Below are positions 1 through 4,800 of a DNA stretch of 6,700 nucleotides, in pieces. The position numbers and the translations under genes were made by a program. The notes beneath the pieces were generated by a model, which did no database searches, was not told where the DNA came from, and was given only the letters and a program-made list of their open reading frames with translations. The DNA is from Candidatus Firestoneibacteriota bacterium (GTDB lineage: Bacteria; Oederibacteriota; JAAXVQ01). Position 1 is the stretch's first letter; the number at the start of each line of letters is the position of its first letter. Where the stretch lies: assembly GCA_013335425.1 (NCBI GenBank), contig JAAXVQ010000112.1, positions 1 to 6,700 on the forward strand, in the 5' to 3' direction.

Positions 1-130
1 TGCGCGTGCTGGTTTAAAGATGTTTGGGTTTTTTTCCGATCCTACGGTAAGCCGGGATTTTAGGCTGGGATTTCTTGTGCCTCTGTGCAGTTTTCGGGGG
101 ATAAGGAAATGAAATCGGGGGGGAAATACC
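1..130. other. Upstream intergenic region, possibly with the last codons of a preceding gene
   Basis: The frame starting at base 3 reads CGC GTG CTG GTT and stops at TAA (15-17). Its GC-ending codons fit the tail of an upstream + strand gene, but five codons cannot prove it. A T-run follows at 29-35 without a convincing stem. A 12-base imperfect direct repeat (AAGCCGGGATTT at 49-60 and AGGCTGGGATTT at 62-73, 10 of 12 matching) follows. No firm promoter was found. Confidence 0.25.
117..123 (+). promoter_or_regulatory. G-tract acting as probable ribosome binding site for the HEAT-like membrane protein
   Basis: Seven consecutive G residues lie 7 bases before the ATG at 131. This is an unusual but workable Shine-Dalgarno match, since a G run can pair with the C-rich core of the anti-SD. 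A better-looking AAGGA (103-107) sits almost against another ATG at 109, but that ATG opens only a short frame of about 30 codons ending near 204. Confidence 0.45.
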
Positions 131-1039
131 ATGCGGGTTTTTTGGGCCGCTTTTTGGGTCGTAGGTCTCATGCTCGCGGGCGGCAATGTCTGTGTTGCCA
201 ATGATCGTTTTTTCCAATCAACGGAAGGCCGAGCCGGGTCTTCTGAAAATGCCTTTCAGGAAAAATTTGACAACGAGTCTTCCTCCAGGTTTCTGACTCG
301 GGGGAGCGCGGCCGAGCTGCCGGCGGCCGGGTGTTTGGGGTGGGCCGACGCGCACCTTAAAGGCTTTCTGACCGGTATGCCCTATCAGCACCGCACGGCG
401 GTGTATGGTTTTTTTGCCGGGTTTTTGCTCTTGGGCACAGCGGCGGTGGCCCTTTACGTTTTGGGCTTGCGCCTGCGTTCCCGGCGGGAAGAGTTGGTTA
501 TGCGGTACCAGCAGGAAATGCTCAAGCTGGTGCGCGATCTGGCGGTCAACCCGGGCTTGGGTCCGGGAGAGAAGGCCCGGTTGGGCAAGTCGTCAACGCC
601 CGGGGTTTTTCCCGAGATTATTGAACCGATTATACCGGCGCTGCTGCATCCCGAGGCCTTGCCTCGGGAAACCCAGGACCCGGCGTTTCAGCTTATCCGG
701 TTGGTGTTTACCGGGAACCTAAAGGAACGGGCTCTGGCCGCCGCCCGCCTGCTGAAACTCGACCCGGTGAGGGCTTTGAACATCATCAACGAACTCATGC
801 GCACCGACGATCCGTTTCAACGCGAGAGCATGGCCATTGTGCTGGGGGAGTATTATCATCCGCAGACCGTGGTCTTGCTCTCGTCGGTGTTGCAGGATGC
901 CGAGTACCGGGTGGCGGTGGCCGCCTACCGGGCGCTGCTGCGCCTCTCGCGCCTGCCGGCAACTGAACTGCCGGAGGACGCGCGCCAAAACATCAAACTG
1001 CTGCTGGGCCAGGCACCGGCCGGCTTGCGGAATTCGTAG
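131..1039 (+). CDS. Single-pass membrane protein with cytoplasmic HEAT-like helical domain (hypothetical)
   Basis: I do not recognise this 302-residue protein as a named family. Residues 1-23 look like a signal peptide or signal anchor: a short basic start, a W/F/V/L-rich core, and a possible cleavage after VCVA. Residues 24-88 are polar and probably periplasmic. Residues about 90-112 form one clear transmembrane helix (VYGFFAGFLLLGTAAVALYV), followed by the basic RLRSRR, which places the C-terminus in the cytoplasm by the positive-inside rule. Residues about 185-272 consist of paired amphipathic helices with Ala/Leu/Arg spacing typical of HEAT/armadillo repeats, for example ERALAAARLL and YRVAVAAYRALLRL, so a protein-binding scaffold is plausible. 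The ATG at 131 is preferred because it gives the signal segment and sits 7 bases after a G-tract; an in-frame TGA lies at 110-112. The receiver gene follows after 12 bases, so co-transcription is likely. The gene call is firm; the function is inferred only from fold and context. Confidence 0.85.
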   Translation: MRVFWAAFWVVGLMLAGGNVCVANDRFFQSTEGRAGSSENAFQEKFDNESSSRFLTRGSAAELPAAGCLGWADAHLKGFLTGMPYQHRTAVYGFFAGFLLLGTAAVALYVLGLRLRSRREELVMRYQQEMLKLVRDLAVNPGLGPGEKARLGKSSTPGVFPEIIEPIIPALLHPEALPRETQDPAFQLIRLVFTGNLKERALAAARLLKLDPVRALNIINELMRTDDPFQRESMAIVLGEYYHPQTVVLLSSVLQDAEYRVAVAAYRALLRLSRLPATELPEDARQNIKLLLGQAPAGLRNS

Positions 1040-1046
1040 GGGAGGG
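1039..1046 (+). promoter_or_regulatory. Ribosome binding site of the response regulator gene
   Basis: GGGGAGGG begins on the last base of the upstream TAG and ends 5 bases before the ATG at 1052. The overlap of stop codon and ribosome site suggests translational coupling of the two genes. Confidence 0.85.
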
Positions 1047-1051
1047 TCCGT

Positions 1052-1426
1052 ATGAGTAAAAGCGTCTTGGCCGTGGACGACGAACCGGCGGTTCTGCGCC
1101 TGATTCAAATGAGCCTGATGGTGGAAGGTTATGATATCCGCACCGTGACCAGCGGGTACACGGCCTTGGCGGAACTGGAGAAAAAGCGGCCGGATCTGAT
1201 GCTGCTGGACATTCTTATGCCCGGGCTAAACGGCTATGAGCTCTGCGCGGAGGTGCGCCGGCAGCCGCGCTACCAGGGCATGAAAATAGTTTTTCTGACG
1301 GCTCTGGGCAACCTGGGGGACCCGCAGCGCGGCATCATGGCCGGGGCGGACGATTACATCATCAAACCCTTTGATCCCGACGAGCTGCTCTCCAAGGTCC
1401 GGGACATGATCGGCCCCAGTCAGTAG
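1052..1426 (+). CDS. Single-domain response regulator (CheY-like receiver)
   Basis: This 124-residue protein is a complete receiver domain with no output domain. The conserved residues are visible: the acidic pocket D9-D10-E11 (VDDEP), the phospho-acceptor D53 in LLDILMPG, the switch threonine T83 in FLTA, and K105 in the KPF motif. The length is that of CheY or of the stand-alone receivers found with diguanylate cyclase, chemotaxis and polarity systems. A partner histidine kinase would phosphorylate D53, and the domain would then signal by protein contact. No kinase or DNA-binding domain is in view, so the output is unknown. A strong Shine-Dalgarno site (GGGGAGGG at 1039-1046) overlaps the end of the upstream stop codon, 5 bases before the ATG, so translation is probably tied to the HEAT-like membrane protein gene. 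That neighbour is a candidate partner, but this is inference from position only. The family call is near certain. Confidence 0.97.
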   Translation: MSKSVLAVDDEPAVLRLIQMSLMVEGYDIRTVTSGYTALAELEKKRPDLMLLDILMPGLNGYELCAEVRRQPRYQGMKIVFLTALGNLGDPQRGIMAGADDYIIKPFDPDELLSKVRDMIGPSQ

Positions 1427-1442
1427 TTAGTTTAAGTTGCGG

Positions 1443-1520
1443 AAAGGCGTTTTCTGTTTTTGAATTCCTCTCCCCTTGCGGGAGAGGATAAAGGTGAGGG
1501 GAATTAAGAAAAGGCGTTTT
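1443..1520. repeat. Small inverted-repeat element flanked by 11-base direct repeats (MITE- or REP-like)
   Basis: AAAGGCGTTTT occurs at 1443-1453 and again at 1510-1520. Between them is a CT-rich then GA-rich palindrome. The inner stem CCTCTCCC (1467-1474) pairs perfectly with GGGAGAGG (1480-1487). An alternative outer stem pairs AATTCCTCTCCCCTT (1463-1477) with AAGGTGAGGGGAATT (1491-1505), matching at 13 of 15 positions. The pattern resembles short GC-rich palindromes dispersed between genes in many bacterial genomes. The flanking direct repeats could be a target-site duplication. No T-run follows the stem, so it is not a typical terminator, although it lies just after the response regulator gene and could end or stabilise that transcript. 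Confidence 0.6.
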
Positions 1521-1574
1521 GCCAATAACAATTAGTTATAAGAGCTTTTATTCAACTTTTGCAAAATTAGATTA

Positions 1575-1662
1575 TTGTCATTTCGAACGAAGTGAGAAAT
1601 CCGAAAAAAGCTTTTAATCATAAAGTTTTTTAAAAGACCTCTCGCTGCGCTCGAGGTGACAA
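1575..1662. repeat. 88-base imperfect palindromic intergenic repeat
   Basis: The left arm starts TTGTCATTTCGAACGAAG at 1575 and the right arm ends TGCGCTCGAGGTGACAA at 1662. The reverse complement of the right arm matches the left arm at 20 of the first 27 positions. Several of the differences would be G-U pairs in RNA from one strand. The AT-rich centre (AAAAGCTTTT at 1606-1615, then TTTTTTAAAA) extends the foldback. The arms resemble a family of dispersed TGTCATTTCGA...GAGAAATC palindromes that I recall from intergenic regions of several bacterial phyla. No open frame for a transposase is present, so if mobile it would depend on an enzyme elsewhere. Confidence 0.65.
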
Positions 1663-1818
1663 GCGTGTTTTTTGAAATTTGTCGAAGTCGAAATTTATGT
1701 CTGTTTTTAAACCGTAATTCTAATTTTGCTCTCACTTTTTTGTTTGAATGGTCGAAACTTAATAAGTCCATCTCCGGATTTTTGGGAAATCAGGCATGGG
1801 CGTGTGGGCGTTTGCAGC
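1663..1818. other. AT-rich gene-free stretch, presumed to hold the promoter of the giant gene
   Basis: No coding frame, RNA gene or clear -35/-10 pair is visible here. The hexamer GTCGAA occurs three times (1681-1686, 1687-1692 and 1751-1756). The base composition is clearly AT-richer than the genes on both sides up to about 1770, then becomes GC-rich towards the hairpin leader. Since the giant gene starts at 1881, its promoter should lie here or within the neighbouring palindrome. Confidence 0.4.
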
Positions 1819-1875
1819 ACCCGGGTTAACCGGGTTTTTGCCCGTGGGAATCGGGCTTTTCCGGCCAAGGAGGCC
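1819..1875 (+). promoter_or_regulatory. 5' leader of the giant gene: three consecutive hairpins, the last containing the Shine-Dalgarno site
   Basis: Three perfect short stems follow one another just before the ATG at 1881. Stem 1 is ACCCGG (1819-1824) with CCGGGT (1830-1835), then TTTT. Stem 2 is GCCCG (1840-1844) with CGGGC (1852-1856), then TTTT. Stem 3 is GGCC (1863-1866) with GGCC (1872-1875), with AAGGA in its loop. The ribosome site AAGGAGG (1867-1873) therefore lies in the loop and 3' arm of stem 3, 7 bases from the ATG. Stems 1 and 2 look like weak intrinsic terminators. The arrangement fits attenuation or control of ribosome access, but no known riboswitch consensus is recognised, so a regulatory role is inference. 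Confidence 0.5.
1867..1873 (+). promoter_or_regulatory. Ribosome binding site of the giant gene
   Basis: AAGGAGG is a full Shine-Dalgarno match with 7 bases before the ATG at 1881. It fixes the start of the giant exported protein together with the signal peptide that follows. Confidence 0.9.
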
Positions 1876-1880
1876 AAGAC

Positions 1881-4800
1881 ATGAAACGTTTTCTGCAGGT
1901 GTTTTCTACCGTCGCTTTGCTGGGAACTTTGAGCGCCACCGGATGGGCGGCGGGTTCCGCTGATCGCCTTTACGGTTATGCCTTGGCCGGCGCCAATCCG
2001 CGGGCGGTTTTTGTGGTTATAGACTCCAACGGCAACGGTGTCAAGGGCGTGCCCCTCACCGTCACTTGTACTGCGGGAACTCTGGACGTGGTCTCGGGCA
2101 GCACCGGGGCTGACGGCACTTTCACCGTGAATCAAAGCGGCGCAGCCTTAGGCTCGCAGATCATTGCCACGGTTGCGGTCTCGCATGGGTCGCCCTTCAC
2201 GATAACCACGGCCAATGGCGCGGACCGGGTGGACGTGGCGGACCCCACGTACTTTTGGTTTGACGAGTCCCGCCGCCTGGTCAACCTGGTCTCGGTGACT
2301 TCCGGCAAGGGCGTGCTGACCTTGCCCACCAAGTCGTCTTTCCGGTTTTATCCCGAGGACCATACCACCAACGGCCGCGACATCAGCACCTCCCAGAACT
2401 GGAACATCGCGGTGCAGCAAACCACGACCGGGCCGATCCAGGTGGAGGTCTACCAGGGCACGTTTCAAAACGGGGACGACATGAAGCTTTACGACTCTTT
2501 CTTCGGCCGCTGGCTGGACCCCAACGGCAACGGCTTTGGGGAAATATTTTTCTCAGCCAATCCGCCCGCGCATTACCTCAACGCTTATGCGGTGGACGGC
2601 GCCAGCCCCACGGTCTGCGCGGTGGTGACCGACACCAACGGCGTGGGGGTGCCCGGGGTCACGGTCAGCGTCACGGCCACGGCCGGAACGTTTCCCGCGC
2701 TCACGGCCGTCACCGGCGACAGCGGGCGGGCTTACTTTTACCAGCAAGACGGCGTGCTGGGAAACACCATTACCGTCAGTTGCGCGGCCTACACCGAAAC
2801 TTCGCCGGTGGCCATGATCAGCCAGGCCAGCCAGACTCTGCAGACCACGGACCGGCTTTTCTCCTGGTTCTCGCGTTCTTCCCGGAAGATCTATACGGCC
2901 GTGGTCAACCGCCAGTCGAACGTGCTGGTGACCTCGGTGTTGGCCCCGACTTGGTATGCCAATTATTTCACCAACAGCGCCGACCCGAACCAGCGCCCGG
3001 CTGAGAGCACCACCACGGGCGTGTTCACGGATCAAACCAGCATGCAGCCGGCCATGGCGGCCGTGCCCCACGGCGCGACCGTGGCCGGCGACGTGTTCTA
3101 CCTTTACAACCTGCCGAATCTCTACCATTACAACTATTATCAATGTGCGTTGGTGCTGCCGGCTGCCGAGAGCCAGTACCTGTTGGCCTTTGCCTCAGGG
3201 GGCGCCAATCCCACGATTTGGGCCGCGGTTACCGACGGCACGGGCAATGCCGTCAAGGGCGTGACCGTCAACTTCAGCCTGCAGGGTTCCGGCAGCTTGG
3301 CCGCGGCTTCGGGCGCCACTTCCTGGAGCGGCCTGCTGACCAACAGCCTAACGGGTGCGGCCTCCACGGGCAACACCATCACGGTCTCGGCCGCGGGTTT
3401 GGGCTCGCTCAACATCCTCACCTCGGACTCACAAGCCGTCACGGCCTCGGACCGGGTCTACGGCTGGTATGACCCTGAGACGCACAAGATCATCGGCGCG
3501 GTGGTCACGTTGGGCACCAACGTCATGACCTCGCCCGGCACGGCCGTGGGCGGCAGCACGGTCAAGCGCACCAGCGGCAACAACACGCCCAACTTGGGGT
3601 ATGCCCTGGCCAACGAGCAAAACACGCCGCAGTCCGCCACCCAGCCGTTTATGGGCCACGTGGGCTTCGGCACGATCAATGCCGGGGACTTTATCCGCCT
3701 GACCCAAAACGGCACCGTGAACACGTACGACACGCACATCATCGCGGCTGCGGACCCGGCCAAGTTTTTGGTGGCTTTTGCCAAAGGCGGGGTCAACCCC
3801 GACGTGTATGCCGTGGTTATGGACAACCAGGGCAATGGCTTGGAAAACCAGTCCGTCACCTTTGCCTCACCCTATGCGGGCACCATGAGCCAGGGCACGA
3901 CCGTGACCGGTTTCGGCGGGTTCGTGACGGCCGCGCACACCAGCGCCTTGTTGGGCAACACGCTCACGGTTTCGGCTCCGGGCCTGCCGCCGGTCACCAT
4001 CTACACGGCCAACGCGCCGCCCGCCGGCGGGCACGGCGACAACGGCGTGGCTTGGTACGACGCCAGCCGCTTGACGATTTGGGGCATCAGTTTCGACGAC
4101 GCCAACCATGTGGTCTTGTCTTCGCAGTCCTGGTATGACTGGAACGGGTACTCTCCCCAGGGGCCCTATGTGGTCTCCTCGAGCGCGGGGTTGAAGATCA
4201 ACAAGGCCCAGGCCTATGACTTCACCCGCAAGATCAACCCCCTGGCCCAGTGGAGCATTGCCTACGGCTCGGCCACGGCCGGAGACGAAGCCTGGGTGGA
4301 CCTGGGTCTGATCAAGTCTTATCTCCACCTGGGCAGCGTGCGCAGTTCCTACCTGCGCGCCTGCGCCAGTCCCGGGGCCAACCCTTCCCGCGTCCGGGCC
4401 GTGGTGGCGGACGCCCACGGCGTGGGTCTGCCGAACATGGCGGTCACCTTCACGTCGAGCGGCGGCAGCATGGGCGGAACGTCCTGGACCACGGGCTTGG
4501 ACGGCTCGGTGTATGCCGGCCAGAGCAGCGGCGCTTTGGGCGATGTCATCACGGTTTCCTCGCCCGGGCATCCCGATGTCCAGATTTTCACCAACGCTTC
4601 GAACATTGTCGCGGCCAATTCTCCCTCGGTTTTTTGGTATGATCCCTCGGCCCGCTGCTTGAACGCCCTCATGGTCCAGCAGCCCTGGCACAACGTGGTG
4701 GTGACCACCCAGGCCAACATCCTGTTCGCGGCTTCGGACAAAACGGCCAATCACAAGACCTTAGCCGTCAGCGGGGCCAAGGAAGACCTGGTGCAGTCGC

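Noticed and set aside
1744..1764. Possible sigma-70 promoter (TTGAAT ... TTAATA)
   Set aside because: The spacer is only 9 bases, far short of about 17. An AT-rich region gives such matches by chance.
1532..1771. Minus-strand frame of 79 codons in the AT-rich gap
   Set aside because: It runs through the palindromic repeat, is Lys/Asn/Phe-rich because of base composition, and has no convincing ribosome site.
1797..1816. Possible sigma-54 promoter (TGGGCG ... TTTGCA)
   Set aside because: The GG to GC spacing is 13 bases instead of the required 10, so the -24/-12 elements are out of register.
1790..1880. Cyclic-di-GMP (GEMM) or other known riboswitch in the leader
   Set aside because: The hairpins are real but the conserved GEMM bases and tetraloop/receptor are missing. 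I could not fit any aptamer class I know, so it is reported only as an unassigned structured leader.
1796..1951. Small + strand frame of about 51 codons starting at ATG 1796 and overlapping the start of the giant gene
   Set aside because: It has no ribosome site, overlaps the hairpin leader, and ends in an Arg-rich run read out of frame through the real gene. A leader peptide cannot be excluded, but nothing supports one.
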